From a bacterium (GTDB lineage Bacteria > Armatimonadota > Fimbriimonadia > Fimbriimonadales > Fimbriimonadaceae), in NCBI GenBank assembly GCA_027483535.1, contig JAIXUN010000002.1:186001-250000 (forward strand): 64,000 nucleotides of DNA, given 5' to 3'. The notes beneath the pieces were generated by a model that was not told where the DNA came from, made no database searches, and was given only the letters and a program-made list of their open reading frames with translations. Shown here one piece after another: positions 25,072-33,134 of the stretch (its first letter is position 1; each line of letters begins with the position of its first letter). Both the position numbers and the translations under genes were made by a program.

Positions 25072-26145
25072 TTAGGCCGCCTTCACGTACGCCCGCATGC
25101 CGAGTCCGGCAGCGACGGTGAGGTCGAGTCCAGCGTCCTCTCGGACTCCGGAATGGGAAACAACTGGGTTGGAATACACGCCACCCGCTTCGCAAGTGAT
25201 GCCAAGCTTGGCGGTGAAGTACTGCGCCACGCCTTTCATCTGAGCGCCGCCGCCGGAGAGAATCACCATCTCAACGGGTCGAGCGTTCGGATCGTTTTGC
25301 GACTGCGATTGGAAATAGGTGAGCGAGCGTCGAACCTCTCGAATAAGGTCATCGAGGTGAGGCTGGATCACTCGCAGCGGAGGATTCTCGCTTGCGCCTG
25401 AACCGAGCAGGTCGCTGAGATCTAAAACCGTCTTGCCTGCTTCGGCATCGGCGGTTTCAAGACCAAAGGTTCCCATCAGCGCGTCGGTAAGACTGTTTCC
25501 GCCGTACGGAATGGTTCGCTGCATGCTGTAAACGCCGCCGCTCACCACCGCTACCTTCGTGGTCGCCGCTCCGATATCGACAAGGGCGATCGCGCGATCG
25601 ACGTAATCTCGACTCGGGTCGGTCTCGACCATGGATCGGTACATGGCGAAGGGCTCTAGCTCCACAACCTCCACGTGCAAACCGGCATGGTAGCAAGCCT
25701 CTAAACGACTATTGACGGAATCTTTTGGAGCCGCGACAAGAAGAACGTTCATCTCCGCATCGCTCAGCGGACCAATGATCTCGGCTTCGCAGAAGGAGTC
25801 TTCGACCGAACCCGGCAAGTACCGAGCCGCTTCGAACTTCACCGAATCGCGGAGCATAGACGGAGACAGTTTGGGGAACGGTACCGTTCTTACGAACACG
25901 GCTCCACCTGCCGCCGCAATGATGGCTTCGTGGGCGCCGATGTGGGCCTCCTTAAGCGCGGCTTTGATGGCAAAGCCAACCACCTTCGGCTCCATGATGA
26001 TCCCATCCTTGATGGAATCCACCGGAGTGGCGAAAGTAGCCGTCTTTGCAACCTTGTAGCCCGCAGAGGTTTTCTCCACCTGCGCAACCTTTATTGAGTG
26101 GTGGCCGATATCGACCCCAACGTAATTCTTCTTCTTGATAGCCAT
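25072..26145 (-). CDS. pilM: Type IV pilus assembly ATPase-fold protein PilM
   Basis: A 357-residue cytoplasmic actin-fold protein. The phosphate-1 loop VGVDIGHHSIKVAQV, the FPKLSPSMLRDSVKFEAARYLPG segment, the second loop ALVDIGAATTKVAVV and the late VILSGGGAQMKGVAQYF are all typical of PilM. It binds ATP and the N-terminal tail of PilN and connects the alignment complex to the motor. Its ATG shares one base with the stop of the HTH-protein gene (TAATG), so these are coupled. Confidence 0.95.
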   Translation of the reverse strand: MAIKKKNYVGVDIGHHSIKVAQVEKTSAGYKVAKTATFATPVDSIKDGIIMEPKVVGFAIKAALKEAHIGAHEAIIAAAGGAVFVRTVPFPKLSPSMLRDSVKFEAARYLPGSVEDSFCEAEIIGPLSDAEMNVLLVAAPKDSVNSRLEACYHAGLHVEVVELEPFAMYRSMVETDPSRDYVDRAIALVDIGAATTKVAVVSGGVYSMQRTIPYGGNSLTDALMGTFGLETADAEAGKTVLDLSDLLGSGASENPPLRVIQPHLDDLIREVRRSLTYFQSQSQNDPNARPVEMVILSGGGAQMKGVAQYFTAKLGITCEAGGVYSNPVVSHSGVREDAGLDLTVAAGLGMRAYVKAA

Positions 26146-26726
26146 TAGGCCCCTCTCCCTCTCTGGCGATAATCAGAAGCGTCTTCACCCTCTTCGGATT
26201 CGACGGTGCTCTGAAGCGCCAACCATTCATCTAAGCCAGACTTAGAAAATCTCCATTTGCCATCCAACAGGAAGGCGGGAACTTTGCGATCCGAGGCGAG
26301 TTGCTCCAGCTTCGTAGGCGGTACGCGAAGGTAAGCCGCCGCTTCTCGAAGCGTAAGAACGCTGCGCTGCGAATGGGTCATTGCAGAAAGCAACAAATGC
26401 AACTGCTCCGGACCAAGGAACAACTCCACACGAACCATGGTGGTGTTGGTGGGCGAAGGCGTAGAGGGCGTTTGCGGCTCCTCGACTTCTTCAACCGGAC
26501 CACCCGCTACCACGGTGCCACCCTTCTTTCGGATCGCCTTCTTGGGGGCGTACTCTTCCAGCGGGGATGCATCTGCGGGAGGCGTGGGAATTGCTTCAAC
26601 TGCGGCCGCGATTTCCGGCTTCTCCACAAATGCGTGTGCTTCGGAAGGAAGCACCGTAAACTGCGGAGTTACGGTTACATGCTCGGCGCGCATGGCCGCT
26701 TTTCGGAGCGCGTCGGCAAGGTTCAT
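26145..26726 (-). CDS. Excisionase/MerR-type HTH protein in the pilus operon
   Basis: A 193-residue protein. The N-terminal 100 residues are Pro/Glu-rich and probably flexible. The middle contains VELFLGPEQLHLLLSAM, and the end holds a helix-turn-helix of the excisionase/BldC type: LTLREAAAYLRVPPTKLEQL followed by FLLDGKWRFSKSGLDEWLALQS. Such domains bind DNA. A DNA-binding protein fused by translational coupling to PilM on one side and to an AAA ATPase on the other is unusual. It may autoregulate the operon. It overlaps the ATPase gene by 4 bases. Confidence 0.82.
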   Translation of the reverse strand: MNLADALRKAAMRAEHVTVTPQFTVLPSEAHAFVEKPEIAAAVEAIPTPPADASPLEEYAPKKAIRKKGGTVVAGGPVEEVEEPQTPSTPSPTNTTMVRVELFLGPEQLHLLLSAMTHSQRSVLTLREAAAYLRVPPTKLEQLASDRKVPAFLLDGKWRFSKSGLDEWLALQSTVESEEGEDASDYRQRGRGA

Positions 26727-27538
26727 GCAGCCTCCCCTTTCACATCGCAGACCATGGAGTGCACCATGAATCCGTCGATGATCTTGGCTCGTTGGCTGAA
26801 ACCGATCATGAGGGCGTTATCGGCAAACTGGCTGATCAATCGCGGGTAACCGTCGCTCGCCTTGTGAATCTCGAAGACGGCATCCGGTGTGAACGGGCTG
26901 CTCTCGCCTTGATATCCCGCCACACGCAGACGGTGGAGAATGAGTTCTCCCGTTTCTTGCACGTTGAGCGGCTTCAGGGTCACGCGGATCGCCAAGCGCT
27001 GGTCTAAGGCCGGAACCTTTTGTAGCTTGGGAATCAATTCGTTTTGGCCCAACAAGATGAGAGAGCAAAGGAAGGAATCGTTGAGCTGACAGTTGAGAAT
27101 GAGTCGAATCTCTTCAAAGGTCTGAGTCGACTTGATGAGGTGAGCCTCGTCGATCATCAAGATCACGCGCTGACCGTTGTTGTGCAGATCGATAAGCGTC
27201 TTGTGAAGCTGATGAACCAACTGAAGCCGGTTCTTGCTCGGGTTCTCCTCTCCTAGTTGGATGAGGATCTCCTGCAGAAACTGAACGGGCGTGAGAATGG
27301 GGTTGAAAATCAAAACCACACGATCACGCGTGTAGTCGAACAACTCCAACAACTTACGGCTGATCGTGGTTTTTCCAAGTCCGATATCGCCGGCCAAGAA
27401 CGCCGCACCCTTGTTGCGACTCATGGCGTAATGCAGCATCATCAGGGCATCTTCGTGCCCTCGGCTCATGTATAGGAATCTCGGGTCTGGGGTCAGACTG
27501 AATGCCGGTTCGTTCAATCCCCAATAGGGTTCGTACAT
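26723..27538 (-). CDS. ExeA/GspA-like AAA ATPase heading the pilus operon
   Basis: A 271-residue AAA+ ATPase. The start MYEPYWGLNEPAFSLTPDPRFLY is the signature opening of ExeA/GspA-type secretion ATPases, and this fixes the start at 27538 (GGAGAG upstream). Walker A is AGDIGLGKTTISRKL, Walker B VILMIDEAHLIK, and the sensor region LILLGQNELIPKL. In type II secretion GspA with GspB helps the secretin assemble through peptidoglycan. Here no GspB-like peptidoglycan-binding partner is adjacent, and the C-terminal peptidoglycan domain of long ExeA proteins is absent. It is the first gene of the nine-gene pilus operon. Confidence 0.9.
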   Translation of the reverse strand: MYEPYWGLNEPAFSLTPDPRFLYMSRGHEDALMMLHYAMSRNKGAAFLAGDIGLGKTTISRKLLELFDYTRDRVVLIFNPILTPVQFLQEILIQLGEENPSKNRLQLVHQLHKTLIDLHNNGQRVILMIDEAHLIKSTQTFEEIRLILNCQLNDSFLCSLILLGQNELIPKLQKVPALDQRLAIRVTLKPLNVQETGELILHRLRVAGYQGESSPFTPDAVFEIHKASDGYPRLISQFADNALMIGFSQRAKIIDGFMVHSMVCDVKGEAA

Positions 27539-27840
27539 ATCGCTTTGCTCTCCAATGGGCGGGCCCGTAAAAATCCTTGGATGGCAGGGCGACAAAACTC
27601 AGGTAGATATGCAGGGTTTTTCAAGCAATTCTTACGAAGTTGCTTTAGCGTTTGCTCTTAACCACGCCAAAACGGCGTTTCGCAAGAGGGCATCCCGTCC
27701 TTGGTTTGATCGCCCTGGTCTCGCTGAGGAGATCGCAGGCCGCTTGCCACGATTGGAATTTCCCCGGTGCCAAATGCGGAACTTCGGGCGAAATACGGGT
27801 TTTGGTTCAACCCGGCAGAGCTAAAAGGGAAGACCCGTCT
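27539..27840. other. Intergenic leader of the pilus operon
   Basis: No convincing gene. The minus-strand leader of the pilus operon starts here and no clear sigma-70 or sigma-54 promoter was found. A small hairpin AACGCC-N4-GGCGT lies around 27660-27678, and an AAGACCCGTCTT palindrome at about 27830-27841 may belong to the end of the GYF-protein transcript. Open frames on the plus strand here have no recognisable family. Confidence 0.4.
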
Positions 27841-28341
27841 TTAAAGATTGACGCCGGGAATACCGCCGCCACCGAGACCCGGAACCCCAGAGAGGCCGGG
27901 AATGCCGGCAAGCGCCGAACCTGCCTGACGATACATGTAAAGGTGGATGGCAAACGCGATGGCGCACAGAACCGCAACCGCCAACCCCGCTCGTTGACCC
28001 TTCTTGTGGGCAAAGTAGCCCATGATGAGCCCCACGAGTCCCGCCAGCATGGCCGGTCCGGGCGAGCAGAAGCAAAGAAGCGTGACCGCAAGGCACGCAT
28101 AGGCGCCTCGCATCTCATTTTTGCCATCGGCGATGGCCTGAGGGGTGAACGCGGCAAAGTTTTGCCCGGTCGGGAAGACCAGCCCTTGAACCGTGGATGC
28201 TGCAATCTTCAGCGTGGTGCCTTCTGGCTGAAGCAAAGTGGTGGGCAAAAGTCGACCCTCAAGAATCCATTGATTGAGGGTCGGGATATCGGCGGGCCCG
28301 TAGACCTGCCCATCTTCTGCCAGAACGAAGTAACGATTCAC
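27841..28341 (-). CDS. GYF_2-domain membrane protein
   Basis: A 166-residue protein starting with GTG. Residues 1-60 form a GYF_2-type domain (RYFVLAEDGQVYGPADIPTLNQWILEGRL), a small module that usually binds proline-rich peptides. Two hydrophobic segments follow (CLAVTLLCFCSPGPAMLAGLVGLIMGYF and LAVAVLCAIAFAIHLYM), then a Gly/Pro-rich tail. The layout is like bacterial GYF_2-DUF4190 proteins of unknown role. It begins 15 bases after pckA and is probably co-transcribed with it, with no obvious metabolic link. Confidence 0.8.
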   Translation of the reverse strand: MNRYFVLAEDGQVYGPADIPTLNQWILEGRLLPTTLLQPEGTTLKIAASTVQGLVFPTGQNFAAFTPQAIADGKNEMRGAYACLAVTLLCFCSPGPAMLAGLVGLIMGYFAHKKGQRAGLAVAVLCAIAFAIHLYMYRQAGSALAGIPGLSGVPGLGGGGIPGVNL

Positions 28342-28356
28342 GGGTGGAAACTGAGA

Positions 28357-29916
28357 CTACACGAATTTCTTGTAGTTCGATTCAAACATATCGTGCAGTT
28401 TCTTCGCCTGAGCGTCGTAAGCCGAGGCGTCTCGCCACGTTTCTCGAGGGGCCAAAATCTCGGCGGGGACGTCTGGGCACTCGGTAGGAATGGAAAGACC
28501 GAACACGCTTTCGGTTTCGAACTCCACGTTATCGAGTCGACCATCCAGCGCGGCGTGGATCATGGCGCGCGTGAACTTGAGCTTCATTCGCGAACCCTGA
28601 AGCTCCACCGGACCACCTGCGGGTCCGCCCGTCCAACCCGTGTTCACCAACCAAACGTTCGAACCGTGCTCGTCGATCTTCTTGCCGAGCAGTTCGGCGT
28701 AAACCTTTGGTCGAAGGGGCAAGAATGGCGCGCCGAAACAGGTCGAAAAGACAGCGGTGGGCTCGGTAACGCCCGCTTCCGTGCCTGCTACCTTGGCGGT
28801 GTAGCCGTTCAAGAAGAAGTACATTGCCTGCTCTTTGGTGAGCTTGGAGATGGGGGGAAGCACGCCCATGGCGTCGCAGGTGAGGAAGATGATGTTCTTG
28901 GGGTGACCCGCCACGCTCGGCAGAACCGCGTTGGAGATGTGCTCCAGCGGGTACGCCACGCGAGTGTTCTCAGTGAGTTCAGACGAGTCGTAGTTCGGTC
29001 GACCCGCGTCGTCCAAAACCACGTTCTCCAGAATCGCGCCTTCTTTAATGGCGGCAAAGATCTCCGGCTCTTTCTCTTCGGTAAGGCTGATGCACTTGGC
29101 GTAGCAGCCGCCTTCGATATTGAAGATGCCGTTTTCGGTCCAACCGTGCTCGTCGTCGCCGATGAGTCCCCGATCCGGGTCGGCCGAGAGAGTGGTTTTG
29201 CCCGTTCCGCTGAGACCAAAGAACAGCGCCGCGTCTCCACCCTCGCCCACGTTCGCCGAACAGTGCATGCTCAGCACGCCCTTGAGCGGGAGCAGGTAGT
29301 TCATGACGGTGAAGATGGACTTCTTCATCTCGCCCGCGTATTCGGTGCCAAGGATGAGCACCTGCTTCGCGCCCATGTTCAGCGCGATGGTGGCATCGCC
29401 GGGCTGAGTGCCTTCTTTCAGAAGGTCGAGCGGATACTCCTCGGCGGTGACGGATCGCTTGCCGCAGTCGATCACCGTCCAATCGGGCTCAAAAGTTGCG
29501 AGTTCCTCTTGGGTGGGTCGAATCAGGAGTCGGTTGATGAAAAGCGCGTGGTACGGCCGCTCCACAATGAATCGCACCGAGATTCGGTGAGCCGGGTCGG
29601 CACCTGCGTAGGTATCGACCACATAAACTTGCTTCCCGTTGAGATATTCGCTGACCACTCCGGCGAGCGATTCGAACCGCTCGGGGGTCATGCGGTTGTT
29701 GTTTTCCCACCAGATGTGCGGTTCCGATTCGGAATCGGCGACGGTGAACTTGTCTTTGGGGGTTCGGCCCGTGTACTTTCCGGAATAGGCAACCACGGCG
29801 CCGTTTTCCGTGAGTCGGCAGTTGTCTCGCTCGACACAGTGCTGGATCAGATCTGATACGGCGAGATTCTTGTGTACCTCGGCAGCGTTGGCGAGGACGG
29901 TTTTACCGGCTTCCAT
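28357..29916 (-). CDS. pckA: Phosphoenolpyruvate carboxykinase (ATP)
   Basis: PckA converts oxaloacetate and ATP to phosphoenolpyruvate, CO2 and ADP, the entry step of gluconeogenesis. The 519-residue product has YSGKYTGRTPKDKF near the start, the kinase-1a P-loop LSGTGKTTLSADPDRGLIGDDEHGW, the metal/substrate segment YAGEMKKSIFTVMNYLLP, and the late adenine-binding region NVWLVNTGWTGG. Length and motifs are normal for the ATP-dependent bacterial enzyme. ATG at 29916 follows a region without a clear promoter. Confidence 0.97.
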   Translation of the reverse strand: MEAGKTVLANAAEVHKNLAVSDLIQHCVERDNCRLTENGAVVAYSGKYTGRTPKDKFTVADSESEPHIWWENNNRMTPERFESLAGVVSEYLNGKQVYVVDTYAGADPAHRISVRFIVERPYHALFINRLLIRPTQEELATFEPDWTVIDCGKRSVTAEEYPLDLLKEGTQPGDATIALNMGAKQVLILGTEYAGEMKKSIFTVMNYLLPLKGVLSMHCSANVGEGGDAALFFGLSGTGKTTLSADPDRGLIGDDEHGWTENGIFNIEGGCYAKCISLTEEKEPEIFAAIKEGAILENVVLDDAGRPNYDSSELTENTRVAYPLEHISNAVLPSVAGHPKNIIFLTCDAMGVLPPISKLTKEQAMYFFLNGYTAKVAGTEAGVTEPTAVFSTCFGAPFLPLRPKVYAELLGKKIDEHGSNVWLVNTGWTGGPAGGPVELQGSRMKLKFTRAMIHAALDGRLDNVEFETESVFGLSIPTECPDVPAEILAPRETWRDASAYDAQAKKLHDMFESNYKKFV

Positions 29917-30090
29917 AAGATGGCTAGATTGTACCGCTTGCCTTGCGGGTCGGCTGTCTAGGCAGGGTGAGGTTGTGCGGTGCTTTGCACTAGGTTTGCG
30001 ATTCGGTGGGAAGGTTCACGCCCGCTTGCCGGTTATCGGGGCGGATGACGGCTCTTTCCCGTCCCATCGCCCGACTTTTCAGGGTTGGTA

Positions 30091-30119
30091 TTGAACGGGG
30101 ATTCGGGAGCGGGTATCAT
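30091..30119 (+). promoter_or_regulatory. Sigma-70-type promoter of the tRNA gene
   Basis: TTGAAC (30091-30096) and TATCAT (30114-30119) are separated by exactly 17 bp, and the -10 box ends 12 bp before the mature tRNA. Confidence 0.75.
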
Positions 30120-30131
30120 ATCCGCTGGCTT

Positions 30132-30205
30132 TGCCGGATCGTCTAATGGCAGGACAGCGGTTTTTGGTGCCGCACGTCTAGGTTCGAATCCTAGTCCGGC
30201 AGCCA
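30132..30205 (+). tRNA. tRNA-Gln (anticodon TTG)
   Basis: A complete 74-nt cloverleaf. Acceptor TGCCGGA (30132-30138) pairs with TCCGGCA (30195-30201), followed by discriminator G and an encoded CCA. The anticodon stem GCGGT/GCCGC encloses loop TTTTGGT with anticodon TTG at 30164-30166. The T-arm is GGTTCGAATCC. The weak first pair (T-A) is typical of glutamine tRNAs. Confidence 0.95.
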
Positions 30206-30208
30206 CTT

Positions 30209-30256
30209 CAGAATAGGCAGCGCACCCGCAGGGTTGCGTTGCCTATTCTGGTTTTT
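30209..30256 (+). terminator. Terminator of the tRNA transcript
   Basis: A long stem CAGAATAGGC (30209-30218) with GCCTATTCTG (30241-30250), continued by further pairs, is followed by GTTTTTC. Confidence 0.85.
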
Positions 30257-30336
30257 CTCTCTCGTTTTCCCACAGCTAGAGCCAACCATGGCCCTTCCCT
30301 TTGTCTGATACAAGGGTTCTCACGTATCCTAACTCC

Positions 30337-31242
30337 GTGAAGCTTTTTGTGGGCATTACTGATAAGAGTTGGTTTGACCAACTCTCCTCAGTTGGTCCCG
30401 ATGAGGTCAATTTTTGGAAGCCGGGTGAGTCCGGCTCCTTCGGCGTGCTTCAACCTGGCGAACTCTTTCTTTTCAAACTGCACTCCCCTCTGAATTACAT
30501 TGTCGGTGGAGCCTATTTCTTGAGGTTTTCACGCCTGCCTGTCTCATTGGCGTGGGAGGCCTTTGGCACCAAGAATGGAGTGCGATCTCTCGGCGATTTT
30601 CGTGAACGAATCGCTAAGTACCGAAAAGAGCCGATCGGTCTCGATCCGAGTATCGGCAACATCATCCTTACTGAACCGTTTTGGTTCTCGCAGGACGCTT
30701 GGATTCCTGCGCCGTCTGACTGGCCGAAAAGCACCGTTCAAGGTAAGTCGTACGACGCACTCGAGGGGCGAGGATTTGAACTCCTCGCCTCCGTCAGGGA
30801 ACGCCTAGGAGCCAATCGATTCGAGATACTTGAGTCGAAGACCCGCTATGGGGTTACCGAATCTCGATATAGAATCGGTCAAGGTGGGTTCAGAGTATTG
30901 GTCACAGATGCGTATCAGCGTCGCTGCGCGATCACGGGTGAATCCACGCTTCCAGTTTTAGAAGCCGCGCATATTCGACCCTACGCGGCCGAGGGACCTC
31001 ATGAAGTCTCGAACGGAATTCTTATGAGATCGGATATGCATACGCTTTTTGATCGAGGACTGATTGGGGTGTCTCCGGACTACAAGATTCTTGTTAGCTC
31101 GCAGATAGGAGAGCAGTACAACAACGGGAAACGTTACTATGATCTGGAGAATCAGTCGCTCCGGCAACTACCGACCGATACCTTTGATCAACCTGATCAG
31201 GACTACCTCGCCTGGCACCAGGAGTATGTCTTCGTCCCGTAA
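30337..31242 (+). CDS. HNH endonuclease family protein
   Basis: A 301-residue protein. The N-terminal 200 residues (KLFVGITDKSWFDQLS, FLFKLHSPLNYIVGGAYFLR) form the conserved region of a widespread HNH protein family. The C-terminal HNH nuclease core is CAITGESTLPVLEAAHIRPY with the final histidine in SDMHTLFDRG. I place the start at GTG 30337 because the family begins at that KLFVG strand; a TTG at 30301 would add 12 unsupported residues. Such proteins are often linked to restriction or mobile DNA, but the biological role is not defined. It sits directly after tRNA-Gln and looks lower in GC than its neighbours. Confidence 0.85.
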   Translation: MKLFVGITDKSWFDQLSSVGPDEVNFWKPGESGSFGVLQPGELFLFKLHSPLNYIVGGAYFLRFSRLPVSLAWEAFGTKNGVRSLGDFRERIAKYRKEPIGLDPSIGNIILTEPFWFSQDAWIPAPSDWPKSTVQGKSYDALEGRGFELLASVRERLGANRFEILESKTRYGVTESRYRIGQGGFRVLVTDAYQRRCAITGESTLPVLEAAHIRPYAAEGPHEVSNGILMRSDMHTLFDRGLIGVSPDYKILVSSQIGEQYNNGKRYYDLENQSLRQLPTDTFDQPDQDYLAWHQEYVFVP

Positions 31243-31252
31243 GTGACTAGCG

Positions 31253-31744
31253 ATGGAAGTGAAAGCAAGAATTGTCATTGACTTGACAGAGGTCCAAGCC
31301 CGCCTCACCGATAACCCCGCCAAGCAGCGAGCCCTCCGGCTCATGGAAGAAACCGGCGGCGAGCCCGCCGTCGTCGGCATCGACCCCCAAACGGGTGAGT
31401 TCCTCATCTTCGACTGCTCTCCCGAATCCCCAAAAGGACGGCGCAGCCTTTGCTACGACCACAAAGCGCGGGTCGAGCGAAAAGACGCCCCGCCTGTTTC
31501 CAGCGCCGAAGAGATGGCGGTGGAAACAGGCATCGAGCTTCTGACTGAAGAGCAGTACGCCTACCTTCAAACCCTCGGCGACTTCGATCTCAAGACCTCA
31601 AGCTGGCTCAAATCGCCCGACGAGATTCGAGAGAAGGGCGGCGCGATCTTTGGCGACAAGCGGTACGGCCGCACCTTCATCTATCACAACGGAGCGCAGT
31701 CTTACTACGCGGCCCGTGGTTTCCGAGGGTGCTTAAGACTGTAG
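31253..31744 (+). CDS. DUF4256-family protein, short N-terminus
   Basis: A 163-residue protein. The segments LMEETGGEPAVVGID, IFDCSPESPKGRRSLCYD, ELLTEEQYAYLQTLGDFD and TFIYHNGAQSYYAARGFRG match what I recall of the DUF4256 family almost throughout. Family members usually carry some 15-20 additional N-terminal residues, so this copy is slightly truncated or starts elsewhere. Function is unknown. It starts 10 bases after the HNH gene and may share its transcript. Confidence 0.8.
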   Translation: MEVKARIVIDLTEVQARLTDNPAKQRALRLMEETGGEPAVVGIDPQTGEFLIFDCSPESPKGRRSLCYDHKARVERKDAPPVSSAEEMAVETGIELLTEEQYAYLQTLGDFDLKTSSWLKSPDEIREKGGAIFGDKRYGRTFIYHNGAQSYYAARGFRGCLRL

Positions 31745-31779
31745 TTGCACCAACCTCGGAGAGCGGGTTACCCTAAACC

Positions 31780-32262
31780 ATGAACTCGCATCCGGAAGAA
31801 CCGATGCGAGTTCCGCTGCTTCAATGGAACGACGAGGCCGTGGTGTTCGAGGTCCGACCGAACGTTTCCCGGCTTGGCAAGTTCTTGCTGGTAACGGGTT
31901 GGGTGCCCCTTGGGCTGTTGCTAGATGCCGCTATCTCGAAAAGCCTCGCCACGCTGGTGGCGGGTCTTGTATTCTTGCTTCTCCTGAGCCTACCGATGGC
32001 GATGTGGATTGTTGGCGTGAGGGCACGCTACCGTGTGACCTTTGACCGACAGCTTCGCACGGTTTCATTGATCGATGTCCGTGGACTCGAGAGCGCCAAG
32101 GAGTGGTCTGGAGACTGGAGCGAGATTGCTCGCCTGAGGGATTGCCCCGGTGGGTTGCAGATTGAATGGCAAGACGGCACTCTTGGTCCGGTCCTGCTGC
32201 TGCAACAGGATGCCCCAGGAGCGTTCCGGGAGATCTTCGATACAGACAAAGGTGCGCAGTAG
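31780..32262 (+). CDS. Small membrane protein, unknown function
   Basis: A 160-residue protein with a cytoplasmic start and two transmembrane helices (FLLVTGWVPLGLLLDAAI and TLVAGLVFLLLLSLPMAMWIV). They are followed by a soluble beta-rich domain (RYRVTFDRQLRTVSLIDVRG). This layout resembles bacterial-PH-like small membrane proteins, but no family is recognised with confidence. Confidence 0.65.
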   Translation: MNSHPEEPMRVPLLQWNDEAVVFEVRPNVSRLGKFLLVTGWVPLGLLLDAAISKSLATLVAGLVFLLLLSLPMAMWIVGVRARYRVTFDRQLRTVSLIDVRGLESAKEWSGDWSEIARLRDCPGGLQIEWQDGTLGPVLLLQQDAPGAFREIFDTDKGAQ

Positions 32263-32306
32263 TCCATGGGCCCACCCGTTCCTAACAGATGGGCGCGGTC
32301 CAACGA

Positions 32307-32750
32307 CTACATCCGAATCTCAGGCTCGACCAGCAGCGCCAGTAACTGCAAAGACTCCTGCCAGCCCAAGTGGCACATCTCTGGCGGAATCATGTCGGGG
32401 ATGTTCTCCTGAGTGATCCGCACTTCGGTTCCTGCCATAACGGTTCGAAACTCGGTGGTGGTCACCATGGTGCCAGGCATGTTGGGGTCTTCGAAGGTGT
32501 CCGTCGCCTTGATGAGTTCGTTGGGCACGATCTCCAGGAACGCGCCTCCGAACGCGTGGGAATCTCCCGTCGTCAGGTTTCGGAAAGACATTCGGAAATT
32601 GCCGCCCGTGTGCGGTTCGAAAACGTCGATGGAGCAAGCAAACCCGTGCGGAGGAATCCACTTGGCGTAAGCGTCTGGCTCCACAAAGGCTCGGAAAACG
32701 CGCTCGACGGGGGCTTTGAAGACTCGGTAAAGGTGAATGGTGTTGGGCAT
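32307..32750 (-). CDS. SRPBCC/AHSA1-family protein
   Basis: A 147-residue START-like protein. The opening LYRVFKAPVERVFRAFVEPDAYAKWI and the closing HLGWQESLQLLALLVEPEI are diagnostic of the AHSA1/polyketide-cyclase family, which forms a hydrophobic ligand cavity. It is the last gene of the sigma-factor group and follows the DGPF protein by 27 bases. Such proteins often sit with ECF42 sigma factors. The ligand is unknown. Confidence 0.88.
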   Translation of the reverse strand: MPNTIHLYRVFKAPVERVFRAFVEPDAYAKWIPPHGFACSIDVFEPHTGGNFRMSFRNLTTGDSHAFGGAFLEIVPNELIKATDTFEDPNMPGTMVTTTEFRTVMAGTEVRITQENIPDMIPPEMCHLGWQESLQLLALLVEPEIRM

Positions 32751-32777
32751 GATGTTTCTCGGTGAAAAGGGGGAGCG

Positions 32778-33119
32778 TTACGCGCCCGACATATCGAGCT
32801 CTCTCACCGGACGAACCTCGATGGTGCCGTGTTTGGCAGGCGGAATTCCTTCCGCAATGCGCAGGGCTTCGTTCAGGTCCTTGGCGTCGATGAGATAGAA
32901 GCCGGCGAGCAATTCCTTTGTCTCGGCGAACGGACCATCGGTGATGGAGACCTGACCGTTGCGCACCCGAACCGTGGTGGCGGTGGAGATATCGTGCAAG
33001 GGCTCTCCGTGGAGCAACTTGCCCTTATCTACCAGTTCTTGAGCGTATTGACCGCACAAATGGTCGGGGCAGGCGTTCCAATGTTCTTGGTCCAAGTAGA
33101 CGAGACAAAGGTATTTCAT
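32778..33119 (-). CDS. YCII-related DGPF-domain protein
   Basis: A 113-residue protein of the YCII/DGPF family. MKYLCLVYLDQEHW opens the fold and VSITDGPFAETKELLAGFYLI contains the DGPF motif that names the group. In ECF42 loci such proteins are encoded beside and controlled by the sigma factor; their enzymatic role is unsettled. Here it lies 16 bases downstream of the VOC gene. Confidence 0.92.
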   Translation of the reverse strand: MKYLCLVYLDQEHWNACPDHLCGQYAQELVDKGKLLHGEPLHDISTATTVRVRNGQVSITDGPFAETKELLAGFYLIDAKDLNEALRIAEGIPPAKHGTIEVRPVRELDMSGA

Positions 33120-33134
33120 GGTTTTAACACGCTC

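Noticed and set aside
27560-27660. Sigma-54 promoter before the pilus operon
   Set aside because: TTGAAAAACCCTGCA has GC/GG spacing one base short and lacks the GG doublet of the -24 element.
27652-29856. 734-codon open frame on the plus strand antisense to pckA
   Set aside because: It mirrors the codon-position GC pattern of pckA on the other strand and has no family motif.
30301-30336. TTG start adding 12 residues to the HNH protein
   Set aside because: The family begins at the KLFVG strand encoded from GTG 30337, so the extension is unlikely.
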